Positions 22,755 to 30,058 of a DNA stretch of 31,928 bases are shown in pieces (the stretch's first letter is position 1; each line of letters begins with the position of its first letter). The notes below the pieces were generated by a model. That model saw only the letters and a list, made by a program, of their open reading frames with translations, was not told the DNA's origin and made no database searches. The position numbers were made by a program, and so were the translations under genes. The stretch comes from Prosthecochloris sp. GTDB taxonomy: Bacteria; Bacteroidota; Chlorobiia; Chlorobiales; Chlorobiaceae. The stretch lies in the NCBI GenBank assembly GCA_004028745.1, contig RAZP01000034.1, positions 1 through 31,928 of the forward strand, in the 5' to 3' direction.

Positions 22755-23138
22755 ATGGTGACAGTGAATATTACTTCCGGGAAAATCGACGGATGGAGCT
22801 TCGATGCCCCCCGCAGCCCGGAGGCTGGCGCTGAGCTTGTTTTTACCGGTCTCGTGCGTGACAGGGAAAAGGACGAAGAGATCAGCGCGCTCGTTTACGA
22901 ACATTATGAAGGCATGGCACAGAAAGAGCTGGAAAGAATCGGTATGGAAGCCATTGACAAGTTCGGCATCATAGACCTTCGTTGTATTCACCGTGTTGGA
23001 GCCATTCCCGTGGGAGAAGCTGCCATCGTTGTGCTGGTCCGCTCAAAGCACCGCCGAGAAGCTTTCAGTGCCATGACCTGGTTCATGGATGAGCTGAAAA
23101 AAAACGTTCCCATCTGGAAGGTCGGGAGCATAACGTGA
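22755..23138 (+). CDS. moaE: Molybdopterin synthase large subunit
   Basis: This 127-residue protein has FTGLVRD, LVYEHYEGMA, the HRVGAIPVGEAAIVV block and the conserved C-terminal VPIWKVG with the catalytic lysine. MoaE and MoaD form the heterotetramer that converts cPMP to molybdopterin. It starts 2 bp after the moaD stop. It is the last gene of the moa/moe operon and is convergent with the batD-like gene, with only 30 bp between the stops and no clear terminator. Confidence 0.95.
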   Translation: MVTVNITSGKIDGWSFDAPRSPEAGAELVFTGLVRDREKDEEISALVYEHYEGMAQKELERIGMEAIDKFGIIDLRCIHRVGAIPVGEAAIVVLVRSKHRREAFSAMTWFMDELKKNVPIWKVGSIT

Positions 23139-23168
23139 CGGCGTGAGAGTTCAAATATATAACCTATC

Positions 23169-24530
23169 TCAATTCTTATTCTCAAACTTTTCCAGAACGG
23201 CTTTGCATGCCTGCCGGAGCTCCTCCAGTTCTTCCTGACCGGGGTTCCCCGGCGCAAACTCTGCTCTGTCGATTTCATCGAGCAAGGTGAGCAGCTTATG
23301 GGAGATGGTTTCTCCTATTCCCTGCTTTTTCAGCTCTCGTTTCAGCTCACTTCTTGTCAAGCTCTGTGGATCCATGCAGCAGCACAGTTCAACTGCTGTA
23401 TAGAGCTTGTCCCGCAGCTCCAGGGGTGAATGAGCGAGTTTCCGGTTCTGTACGTTATCATCCTGGTCTCGGCTTTTCCTGATCTGCTTTTTTCCCGGGT
23501 AACGGTTGCCGGCCCGCAAGAACTTTTTCAAAAGAAAATAAAGCAGCACAGCTATCAGAGCTATTGGCAGAGCAAGGAGAAGCTTGAGTAGAGGTGATGG
23601 GCTGCTGGGCTCTTGCTCTTGTTGAACACCTGTTTCTGCGAGGGGAGTTTCCGACAGTGATTTCTCTGCTGCAGGCAGTACGGTCAGAGTAAGTTTTTCT
23701 GATGTAACGGTAGTATAACGTTGTTCTGCCGGGTCGAACGCTGAGAATGTGACCGGTGAAAAGGTGAAGGTTCCCTGCGTATTGGCGTTCAGGGTAACTG
23801 TTCTGGTAAAACCTATCGATGATTCCGTTGGAGAGGGGTTTTCTTTTTGCGCATCCGCGGTTTCTATCAAGGAAAATCCATCAGGCAGCGAAAGCGGTAT
23901 TTCCGGAAGAGTCCTGAAACTGCCCTTGCCGGTTATTGTGGTGGTAAGCCGAAATGGTTCTACAGCAGAGACGGTGTCCCTGTCCGTGGAGGCTGAGGCT
24001 GTAAATATTCCTACGGCTCCGTTGAACTCTGCCGGTTTGGGTTCCGGGAGAGTTTTGACGTGCAGTATTATGCCGGGAGCGGAAAGAGTGAGCGAGTCAT
24101 CGGGTTCGGATTCCATCCCGATGGAGAGGTCTCTTGGAATGGTACAAAGCAGGTGGTAACCGGTAACGCTGAGCGTGCCGCTTTGGATGGGAACCAGCTT
24201 CATGCGCTTGATAACCGCATTTCGGTAGGTTACACCGTTGATGACTTCGGGTTTGCTCGGTATAAGTCCCTGAGGAGTGTTGTCTTCAGCCCAGATTCCC
24301 TGGTGAACCGGCTTTTCGACGTCCCTGATTTTCGGAGCGATACCCTTGAAAAACAAGGTGTAGGTGAGTTCCACTTCTTCTCCTGCAAACGGGTTCTGAT
24401 TGCTGACATGCGTTGTAAGAAAGAGATCTTTTTTCGGGCTGTTTTCCCGGCCGGTGTCCGAAGCCCTTATCTGTTCAGGGGTGCAAAGCAGCAGCAGAAA
24501 GATTACTGTCCTGTATACCGGCAGCTTCAT
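23169..24530 (-). CDS. batD: BatD-like (oxygen-tolerance family) periplasmic protein
   Basis: This 453-residue protein has a hydrophobic signal region (about residues 7-17), a long periplasmic part, and one membrane helix near residues 314-336, followed by a cytoplasmic tail rich in Lys/Arg and Glu. The periplasmic part contains repeated beta-strand segments (NPFAGEEVELTYTLFFKG; SAVEPFRLTTTITGKGSFRTLPEI), matching the BatD family. BatD is normally encoded with moxR-batA-B-C in aerotolerance operons of Bacteroidetes and Chlorobi; here it is followed by unrelated genes. The molecular function is not established. A proC gene lies just upstream on the same strand with 9 bp between them. Confidence 0.8.
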   Translation of the reverse strand: MKLPVYRTVIFLLLLCTPEQIRASDTGRENSPKKDLFLTTHVSNQNPFAGEEVELTYTLFFKGIAPKIRDVEKPVHQGIWAEDNTPQGLIPSKPEVINGVTYRNAVIKRMKLVPIQSGTLSVTGYHLLCTIPRDLSIGMESEPDDSLTLSAPGIILHVKTLPEPKPAEFNGAVGIFTASASTDRDTVSAVEPFRLTTTITGKGSFRTLPEIPLSLPDGFSLIETADAQKENPSPTESSIGFTRTVTLNANTQGTFTFSPVTFSAFDPAEQRYTTVTSEKLTLTVLPAAEKSLSETPLAETGVQQEQEPSSPSPLLKLLLALPIALIAVLLYFLLKKFLRAGNRYPGKKQIRKSRDQDDNVQNRKLAHSPLELRDKLYTAVELCCCMDPQSLTRSELKRELKKQGIGETISHKLLTLLDEIDRAEFAPGNPGQEELEELRQACKAVLEKFENKN

Positions 24531-24539
24531 GGGGACCGA

Positions 24540-25340
24540 TTACTTTTTCAGTTCGATTGAACGGTCAGCAGCGGCTCTCACGGTGTCGATCATGGCCTGG
24601 CGAACATGGTGGTCATCCATCTCTTTCAGCCCGGCCTCGGTCGTTCCTCCCGGTGTTGTGACATCTTTTATAAGGTCTTCAGGGCGTTTTTTAACGTCAA
24701 GTACCATCTTCGCCGCACCGAGCATGGTCTGTGCGCTGAGTGTAACGGCGTCTTCTCCGGAAAGGCCGCACCGTACCCCTCCTTCAGCCATCGAGGCGAT
24801 AATGGAGAACATGTAAGCCGGTCCGCTTCCCGAAACAGCAGTTGCGGCATCCATCAGCGATTCATCGAGCACCAATACCCTGCCGATGGCGCTGAATATT
24901 TTTTTTGCTTTTGCAATGTCCTCAACGGTTGCATGTTTTCCCCCGCTGATAACGGTCATACCTTCTCCAACAAAAGCAGGTGTGTTGGGCATGACGCGGA
25001 TAACACGCATATCTTCACGCGAATGGGTTCTTATGAATTCGGATGTGATTCCGGCGGCAACGCTTATCAGCAGGTGTTCCGTTCCAAGATGTCCCTGAAG
25101 CTCACCAAGGACTTCTTCTATCTGATAAGGTTTTACCGCAAGGATGATAATGTCTGCGGTCTGCGCAATTTCCCTCACGGATGTTTTGAGCGCAATACCA
25201 AACTCATGGCTGACAGCTTCCGAGGCGGCAGGATCTTTATCAAAACCTGAAACATCATTGTAGCTTTCTCGCACAAGACCGGCAATAAGGGCTCTTGCGA
25301 TCCGGCCCGTTCCGATAAAACCAATAGTTGTTTTGTTCAT
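24540..25340 (-). CDS. proC: Pyrroline-5-carboxylate reductase
   Basis: This 266-residue protein has the N-terminal Rossmann motif IGFIGTGRIARALIAGL, LAVKPYQ, the RVMPNTP region, VSGSGPAYMF and the C-terminal VTTPGGTTEAGLKEM signature. ProC reduces pyrroline-5-carboxylate to proline with NAD(P)H. Length and all conserved blocks are complete. It is followed, with 9 bp between, by the batD-like gene. The SemiSWEET-like gene precedes it, so the three may form one transcript of unrelated roles. Confidence 0.96.
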   Translation of the reverse strand: MNKTTIGFIGTGRIARALIAGLVRESYNDVSGFDKDPAASEAVSHEFGIALKTSVREIAQTADIIILAVKPYQIEEVLGELQGHLGTEHLLISVAAGITSEFIRTHSREDMRVIRVMPNTPAFVGEGMTVISGGKHATVEDIAKAKKIFSAIGRVLVLDESLMDAATAVSGSGPAYMFSIIASMAEGGVRCGLSGEDAVTLSAQTMLGAAKMVLDVKKRPEDLIKDVTTPGGTTEAGLKEMDDHHVRQAMIDTVRAAADRSIELKK

Positions 25341-25352
25341 GCTGTTGTCGAT

Positions 25353-25607
25353 TTACTTGAAGCGCAGTTTGAAAACGAAGATCACCATAAGCAGCAGAAG
25401 CGTTATGCCGTTTGCTATCATAATGGGCAGGCTCCGGTTGGCATAACCGTAGCAGAGCCAGAGAAAAACACCAGCAATCATTAACACTGCCCACAGCAGG
25501 CTGATGTCTCTTGTTTTTTTCGAACGGAACACCTTAAGTGCCTGGGGAAGAAAGGCAAGGGTGGTCAAAATCCCTGCGGCATAACCTATATATTCAATTT
25601 CCTTCAT
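25353..25607 (-). CDS. SemiSWEET-like (MtN3/PQ-loop) small membrane protein
   Basis: This 84-residue protein has three hydrophobic helices and the PQ-loop signature FLPQALKVFRSK near residue 20, as in bacterial SemiSWEET sugar transporters that work as homodimers. The conserved segment ISLLWAVLMIAGVFLWLCYGY follows. The frame is open to 25685, but ATG 25607 gives the canonical length. The transported sugar is unknown. It lies 12 bp upstream of proC, and on its 5' side there is a divergent gap with a GC-rich inverted repeat (25657-25681). Confidence 0.9.
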   Translation of the reverse strand: MKEIEYIGYAAGILTTLAFLPQALKVFRSKKTRDISLLWAVLMIAGVFLWLCYGYANRSLPIMIANGITLLLLMVIFVFKLRFK

Positions 25608-25784
25608 AATCACTGCATATGCATTCCATGTCTTTGCAAGTGAAGATACAAATGGAGCGGGGATTTCCCCATCACCCCCGCACAATTTGAAACGCTAAGA
25701 AGGCGTATTTCTTTCGGAAGAGTCCTACATTACATGATCCCACGGTCGTATTCATTAATGGCTTTTTTGCAAAAGAGAGGGGTT

Positions 25785-26693
25785 ATGAACGCAGTTAATC
25801 GGCATTTTCTTGCAATTGCTCTGGGCGCGTCGATCATTGCCCTTGCATTCCCTGTCTCTTTTCTGTGGGTCAAACCGTTTATCCCTTTTTTGCTTGGAGT
25901 GATCATGTTCGGCATGGGCACTACAATACGGTTTCACGATTTCAGGGATGTCTGGATAAAAAGGAAGGTGGTTCTGCTTGCTGCCGTCGTTCAGTTTACC
26001 GTTATGCCGGGTCTCGGGCTGCTGGTGAGCAGCATATTGTCATTGCCTGAAGAGATCATGATCGGTATGGTGCTTGTGGGGAGTTGTCCGGGAGGGACAG
26101 CGTCCAATGTGATTGTCTATCTTTCGCGGGGGGATGTCGCGCTTTCGGTGACCATGACCATGTTTTCAACCATGCTTGCGCCTCTGCTTACTCCGGGTAT
26201 TATCTACCTGATACTCAGTAGATCGATAGATTTGTCTTACGTTTCGCTGTTTCTCTCTGTATTCCAGGTCGTTGCCGTGCCGCTCATTGCAGGACTGCTT
26301 GTGCGGCATTTTTTCAGCAGTCAGGCGGACCGCTACAGCGATTTTCTTCCTGCAGTATCGGTTGTATCTATTTCGCTGATCATCGCCTGCGTTATGGCTC
26401 TTAACGCTGACCGGGTGCTTGCTTTTCCGGTTGCGGTGATTGCAGCCGTCATGCTGCACAATCTCCTTGGACTTACTACTGGATATGGGATCGCAAAGCT
26501 GGCAGGATACAGCTGTGTTGACTGCCGCACCGTTGCAGTTGAGATCGGCATGCAGAATTCCGGCCTCGGGGTGACGCTTGCGAATCAGTTCTTTCAGCCG
26601 CTGAGTGCTTTGCCGGGGGCGCTCTTCAGTCTCTGGCACAATCTTTCGGGGATTTTGCTTGCAAGGTACTGGGCAGTCAGAGAGAGTAAATAA
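25785..26693 (+). CDS. BASS family (bile acid:sodium symporter-like) transporter
   Basis: This protein of about 302 residues has around nine to ten hydrophobic segments. Characteristic motifs are GVIMFGMGTTIRF (38-50), SCPGGTASNVIVYLSRGD (100-117) and EIGMQNSGLGVTLA (253-266), the last two corresponding to the Na+-site regions of the BASS family. Members move diverse organic anions together with Na+; the substrate here is unknown. Na+ coupling would suit the Nqr pump in this window. Longer in-frame starts exist (25734, 25758), but ATG 25785 has AGAGGGG just upstream. A terminator for the opposite strand lies just downstream. Confidence 0.9.
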   Translation: MNAVNRHFLAIALGASIIALAFPVSFLWVKPFIPFLLGVIMFGMGTTIRFHDFRDVWIKRKVVLLAAVVQFTVMPGLGLLVSSILSLPEEIMIGMVLVGSCPGGTASNVIVYLSRGDVALSVTMTMFSTMLAPLLTPGIIYLILSRSIDLSYVSLFLSVFQVVAVPLIAGLLVRHFFSSQADRYSDFLPAVSVVSISLIIACVMALNADRVLAFPVAVIAAVMLHNLLGLTTGYGIAKLAGYSCVDCRTVAVEIGMQNSGLGVTLANQFFQPLSALPGALFSLWHNLSGILLARYWAVRESK

Positions 26694-26706
26694 ATAGAGG
26701 AGCCTT

Positions 26707-26740
26707 AAAAAAGGCGGGCAGTCTTGCAAACATACCCGCC
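26707..26740 (-). terminator. Rho-independent terminator of the cytochrome c-555 gene
   Basis: Read on the minus strand, GGCGGG (26740-26735) pairs with CCCGCC (26718-26713) around a 16-nt loop, and a run of T (complement of 26707-26712) follows. It sits about 38 bp past the cytochrome stop codon, in the convergent gap with the BASS transporter. Confidence 0.75.
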
Positions 26741-26777
26741 GTGACTTGAGGTGCCTTTGAGGATACCGGCAAAAAAA

Positions 26778-27134
26778 TCAGAGCACCTGTTTTACCATAT
26801 AGGCGACGGCATCGCCAACCTGCTTGTCGGTAAGGTCAGGGTTGCCACCCCTTGCAGGCATGTTTCCTTCGGCGGTATAGCCATCGATGGATTTCTTGAC
26901 AAGAGTGTCCATACCCTGTGCAAAACGTGCCGTCCAGTCTGCCTGGACGCCGGTTTTAGGCGCTTTCAAAATGCCGTTATCGTGACAGGCTGCGCAGCTC
27001 GTGTTATAGACGGACTGGCCGTTTGCGAGATCGTACTTGGCAACATCTGCAGCTGTAACTCCGGCGCGTGCATCTAAACCGAGAGAGAGTACAAAAACTG
27101 CAGAAAGGGTAAGAGCTGAAATAATTCGTCCCAT
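26778..27134 (-). CDS. Soluble cytochrome c-555 (monohaem, periplasmic)
   Basis: The 118-residue precursor has a Sec signal peptide that probably ends at Asp-Ala-Arg-Ala before Gly25. The haem site is CAACH (47-51), with Met92 (in NMPARGGNPDLTD) as the likely sixth ligand. The mature part follows the Chlorobium cytochrome c-555 pattern closely, including GxxxYxxxCAxCH, the APK.G region and QVGDAVAYMV at the end. In green sulfur bacteria this small cytochrome shuttles electrons in the periplasm and can serve the photosynthetic reaction centre. The frame is open to 27242, but ATG 27134 has AAGGAGAAAAAC upstream. It is the second of two tandem paralogues. Confidence 0.93.
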   Translation of the reverse strand: MGRIISALTLSAVFVLSLGLDARAGVTAADVAKYDLANGQSVYNTSCAACHDNGILKAPKTGVQADWTARFAQGMDTLVKKSIDGYTAEGNMPARGGNPDLTDKQVGDAVAYMVKQVL

Positions 27135-27177
27135 GTTTTTCTCCTTAAACGTTGGGCGGTTACTAAAAACAAACGCC

Positions 27178-27215
27178 AAAAAAAGCGGGCACCTTTTCAG
27201 CGCCCGCTTTTTTTG
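27178..27215 (-). terminator. Terminator between the two cytochrome genes
   Basis: AAGCGGGC (27183-27190) and GCCCGCTT (27202-27209) form a stem with a short loop, flanked by A-runs on one side and T-runs on the other, so it can terminate in both directions. On the minus strand it follows the stop of the lipoprotein cytochrome (27232) and precedes the second cytochrome gene. Confidence 0.85.
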
Positions 27216-27231
27216 ATATATCGCTAACTGA

Positions 27232-27618
27232 TTACTTGGCAACGCTTTCGTTTACCATGTAGGCAACAGCATCGGCTACGTCCTCATCGGTAAGAGCATC
27301 ATTGCCGCCTTTAGCAGGCATGTTGCCCACATCGTTGTAACCGTCGATTGATTTCTGGATCAGGGTTTCCATACCCTGGTCGATACGTGCGGTCCAACCT
27401 GCAACGTCGCCGGTTTTCGGTGAATTGAGTACCCCTTCGTCGTGACAGCTTGCACAGTCTGCCATATAAATTTCTTTGCCCTTTGCGAGATCATAACCGC
27501 TTACAAGTTCGCTTGCAGCTCCGCCTTCAGCAGGAGCTTCTGCTGCTGGTTCCTGTGCGCCGCCGCATCCGATAAAGAAAATGCCGCAGAGAGCAGCTAC
27601 CGGTAGGATTTTTTTCAT
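27232..27618 (-). CDS. Cytochrome c-555 paralogue, membrane-anchored lipoprotein
   Basis: The 128-residue precursor has a short signal peptide with a lipobox (FIGC, Cys18), so the protein should be lipid-anchored. An Ala/Glu/Pro/Gly-rich linker (about 19-38) leads to a cytochrome domain with haem site CASCH (55-59) and Met100 in NMPAKGG. The domain is a close paralogue of the neighbouring soluble c-555 (SIDGY, DLTD-like and AVAYMV match). It may be a membrane-attached electron relay at the same potential. ATG 27618 has AAGGAGAAC upstream; the frame is open to 27714. A strong terminator follows, so it may be transcribed alone. Confidence 0.93.
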   Translation of the reverse strand: MKKILPVAALCGIFFIGCGGAQEPAAEAPAEGGAASELVSGYDLAKGKEIYMADCASCHDEGVLNSPKTGDVAGWTARIDQGMETLIQKSIDGYNDVGNMPAKGGNDALTDEDVADAVAYMVNESVAK

Positions 27619-27710
27619 GGTGTTCTCCTTCGTTCGTAATGATGTGAGTAGTGTTGATATGTGTTGACAAACAACGAAACGAAAAATACAAAAGTTAATG
27701 ATAAAATCAT

Positions 27711-29138
27711 TCATGATTTTTTTAAACCGTTTCCCGTTATTTGCTTCATCAGATCATTGCGCGAGAGAGCATACAGATGCGTATAGAACAGGTTGAAAAG
27801 GAGTACGGCTGATTTAGCGCTTGGTGCGGCAAGACCGCGCCGCAGTGAGTTGCTTATGGTAAAGATTTCGGAGGTCAGCTCTGAATAACTCTTTATAAAG
27901 TCCGGCAGATCGATATTTTTCGGCTGGTAAAGCATTTCCTGCCCGAATGTATAACGATAGGCACCAAGATCATCAGGGTCAAACAGCAGCCGCCCTTCTT
28001 CCCTGAGGCGATCAAAAACCTTGGTTCCCGGATTAGGCCGCAGGATGTTGATGCCGGGGACATCCAGCTTTGTCATGCGGATGAAATCAAGAATTGCCGC
28101 GGGAGTTTCCAGCGTATCACCGTCGAGTCCATAGATGAAGCTTCCGTAAAGGCTGATACCCGCCGCACGGATGTTGATTATGGCTTCGGCAAGCTCGGTT
28201 GAGCGGTTCTGTGTTTTTTTGTGAGTGTCTCGGCTTGCAGGTTCGAGGCTTTCAATCCCTACGAGCAGTGCTCTGCATCCCGATCGAGCAAACGTTTCAA
28301 GCAGGAGAGGCTGTTTGCCGAGCATGGTTGTTGCTTGCCCGAACCAGGTGATATTAAGCGGTATGAGGCGGCTGAAGAGTTCATGGGCGTACTCTTCACT
28401 TGCGTTGATGGAGTCATCGACGAAAAAAAATATCCTTTTGTCGTGCTCACGGAAACGCCGGACTTCATCGACAACATTATCGATAGCTCTCCTTCGGTGC
28501 CGGTTTCCGTTGAGAATATAGACATTGCAGAAATCACAGCTGTAAGGGCATCCCCGGCCGGTCTGAATGATGTTTGTCGTGAAGTACCGCTGTTTGTCAA
28601 GCAGTTGGTGTTTAACAGGACGAGGCAGTGAGAGGTCGGGGAAATCACCGGGAAAATATTGCTCTTTCAGTGTTTCCTTTTTAAGATCTTCAAGAACTTC
28701 CGCCCATATATCATCGGCTTCACCGTGAACCAGGATATCGGCATGCTGCCTGCAAGAATCAGGGAAGAGTGTGACATGAGCGCCGCCGAGCGCTACTTTG
28801 TACCCTTTTGCCCTGAGGCTGTCGGCAAGGTTGAATGCCTTCAGCGTCATGCCGGTTTGGACGCTGATGCCGATAAGATCCCATGGCTTATCAAGCGGTA
28901 GCTCTTCAAAACGAAGGTCGCAGATCTTCTGCTCGACGCCCTCGACTTCAACGGAGGCGAGAATCATGAGAGCAAGCGGAGGAATGGCAAACTGTGTTTG
29001 TTTTATCAGATTACGTATCGATGTGTTCAGCCACTTTTTCACTCCCTTTTTCGACTGTTCCTCAAAAAGCGATCTGGCCCCGTCGACCCCGCTGTCCGAC
29101 GCAAGAAATACCAGCAGTACCTGTTTTCTCTTGTCCAT
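27711..29138 (-). CDS. B12-binding-domain radical SAM protein
   Basis: This 475-residue protein has an N-terminal Rossmann-like cobalamin-binding type domain (about 1-150, VALGGAHVTLFP) and a radical SAM domain with Cys197-x3-Cys201-x2-Cys204 in RGCPYSCDFCNVYILNG. A C-terminal helical region follows (FIKSYSELTSEIFTISNSLRRGL), like the DUF4070 tails of similar proteins. No base-off cobalamin His motif is obvious. Relatives in green sulfur bacteria methylate chlorin side chains, but this sequence is not clearly one of those, so no substrate is claimed. It lies 1 bp downstream of the TPR gene, and its stop is 92 bp before the lipoprotein cytochrome start. Confidence 0.87.
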   Translation of the reverse strand: MDKRKQVLLVFLASDSGVDGARSLFEEQSKKGVKKWLNTSIRNLIKQTQFAIPPLALMILASVEVEGVEQKICDLRFEELPLDKPWDLIGISVQTGMTLKAFNLADSLRAKGYKVALGGAHVTLFPDSCRQHADILVHGEADDIWAEVLEDLKKETLKEQYFPGDFPDLSLPRPVKHQLLDKQRYFTTNIIQTGRGCPYSCDFCNVYILNGNRHRRRAIDNVVDEVRRFREHDKRIFFFVDDSINASEEYAHELFSRLIPLNITWFGQATTMLGKQPLLLETFARSGCRALLVGIESLEPASRDTHKKTQNRSTELAEAIINIRAAGISLYGSFIYGLDGDTLETPAAILDFIRMTKLDVPGINILRPNPGTKVFDRLREEGRLLFDPDDLGAYRYTFGQEMLYQPKNIDLPDFIKSYSELTSEIFTISNSLRRGLAAPSAKSAVLLFNLFYTHLYALSRNDLMKQITGNGLKKS

Positions 29139-29139
29139 A

Positions 29140-29793
29140 CTACCAGTCCCTGTTTGAAGGTACTTTCTTTTTTGGCGATGTAGTGCTGTAGTTGTTCTGC
29201 AGCACGTTCGGTTCCTCTTTCATTGTCTGTTCGAGGATGTTTGACGCAACATCGTTGCTGACCCTGGGAGGTCCTGTGTCTGAGGAGCGACTCTCACTTG
29301 CGGGCGGGGGATAAAGATTTTTCAAAAGACGCAGGACGATTTCATAGTTGATTTTACTGTCCTGATCCCGGGGGTTCAGCAGAAGGGTAGAGCGGTACTC
29401 ATTCAGAGATGCTTTCAGCAGCGTTATTTTCTGCTTTTTGTCACTCTTGAGGAGCGCGAGCCGGGCAAATGTGTTGCCGGCATTGAACCGTGCATCCGAT
29501 CTGAATGTTTCTGGCAGTTCCGGCTGATGTGCGACCTCGCGGAATTGTGCGGCGGCTTCAGCAAAATGTCTGGAGCGGAAAAGCGTATTACCGAGGTTGT
29601 ATGCAGCGATGCTGCCGTTACGGCTTTGCGGTTCATCTCTGACAACATTTCTGTACAGTTCAGCAGCCTCCACGAACCGGCCGGCCTCAAAAAGTTTGTT
29701 GGCGGTTATCAGTGTCCTGTAATCCGCTTGAGCGTCTAAAAAAGAAAAAAGCGTAAAGACCGAAATCAGGGCTGCCGATAAAATGCTTTGCAT
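29140..29793 (-). CDS. batC: TPR-repeat protein, BatC-like
   Basis: This 217-residue protein has a signal peptide (cleaved after Ala-Gln-Ala near residue 23) and about three tetratricopeptide repeats: ANKLFEAGRFVEAAELYRNV, AAYNLGNTLFRSRHFAEAAAQF and ARFNAGNTFARLALLKSDKKQ, plus a further degenerate one. A Pro/Ser-rich tail follows. This matches BatC-type proteins of the bat aerotolerance locus, although TPR proteins are hard to name with certainty. If correct, it sits apart from the batD-like gene (23169-24530) and no batA/batB is in the window. The gene directly precedes the radical SAM gene. No strong ribosome binding site is seen. Confidence 0.65.
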   Translation of the reverse strand: MQSILSAALISVFTLFSFLDAQADYRTLITANKLFEAGRFVEAAELYRNVVRDEPQSRNGSIAAYNLGNTLFRSRHFAEAAAQFREVAHQPELPETFRSDARFNAGNTFARLALLKSDKKQKITLLKASLNEYRSTLLLNPRDQDSKINYEIVLRLLKNLYPPPASESRSSDTGPPRVSNDVASNILEQTMKEEPNVLQNNYSTTSPKKKVPSNRDW

Positions 29794-29891
29794 GGCTGAT
29801 GCTCAATAAGGGTAAAACCAAATTTACAAGACCCAGGCAAAATGTGAAATTGTCCGGCAAAATGACCCTCCATCCCAACCGGTCAGGATAA

Positions 29892-30044
29892 GGGCGCCTC
29901 TATTAATTTGTTGCGCACCCTGATTACTTCGTTGGTCCCGACTTGTCGGGACTCCGGTTTTGAAGTTTACCCCGACATTGTCGGGGCTCCGTCCGCCTTG
30001 TATCCCGATAGCATCGGGACTCATGACAATTTATAGAGGTACCT
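29892..30044 (+). repeat. Dispersed MITE-like repeat, copy C (with three internal palindromes)
   Basis: It starts GGGCGCCTCTATTAATTTG (close to the left end of copy B read on the minus strand) and ends with an imperfect right end ATAGAGGTACCT. It shares GCTCCGTCCGCCTTGT with copies A and B. ATAA flanks both ends (29888-29891 and 30045-30048). Compared with copy B it is longer (153 against 116 bp) because of palindromes described separately. It lies between carA and the TPR gene. Confidence 0.8.
29936..30019. repeat. Three palindromes nested in copy C of the dispersed repeat
   Basis: The palindromes are 29936-29951 (TCCCGACTTGTCGGGA), 29970-29986 (CCCCGACATTGTCGGGG) and 30003-30019 (TCCCGATAGCATCGGGA). 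Each has arms of about six bases, and each is followed by CTC or CTCC. Copy B of the element lacks them. A degenerate match (CGATAACATCGGGA) is present near 31643. Confidence 0.8.
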
Positions 30045-30058
30045 ATAAGACTTTTACA

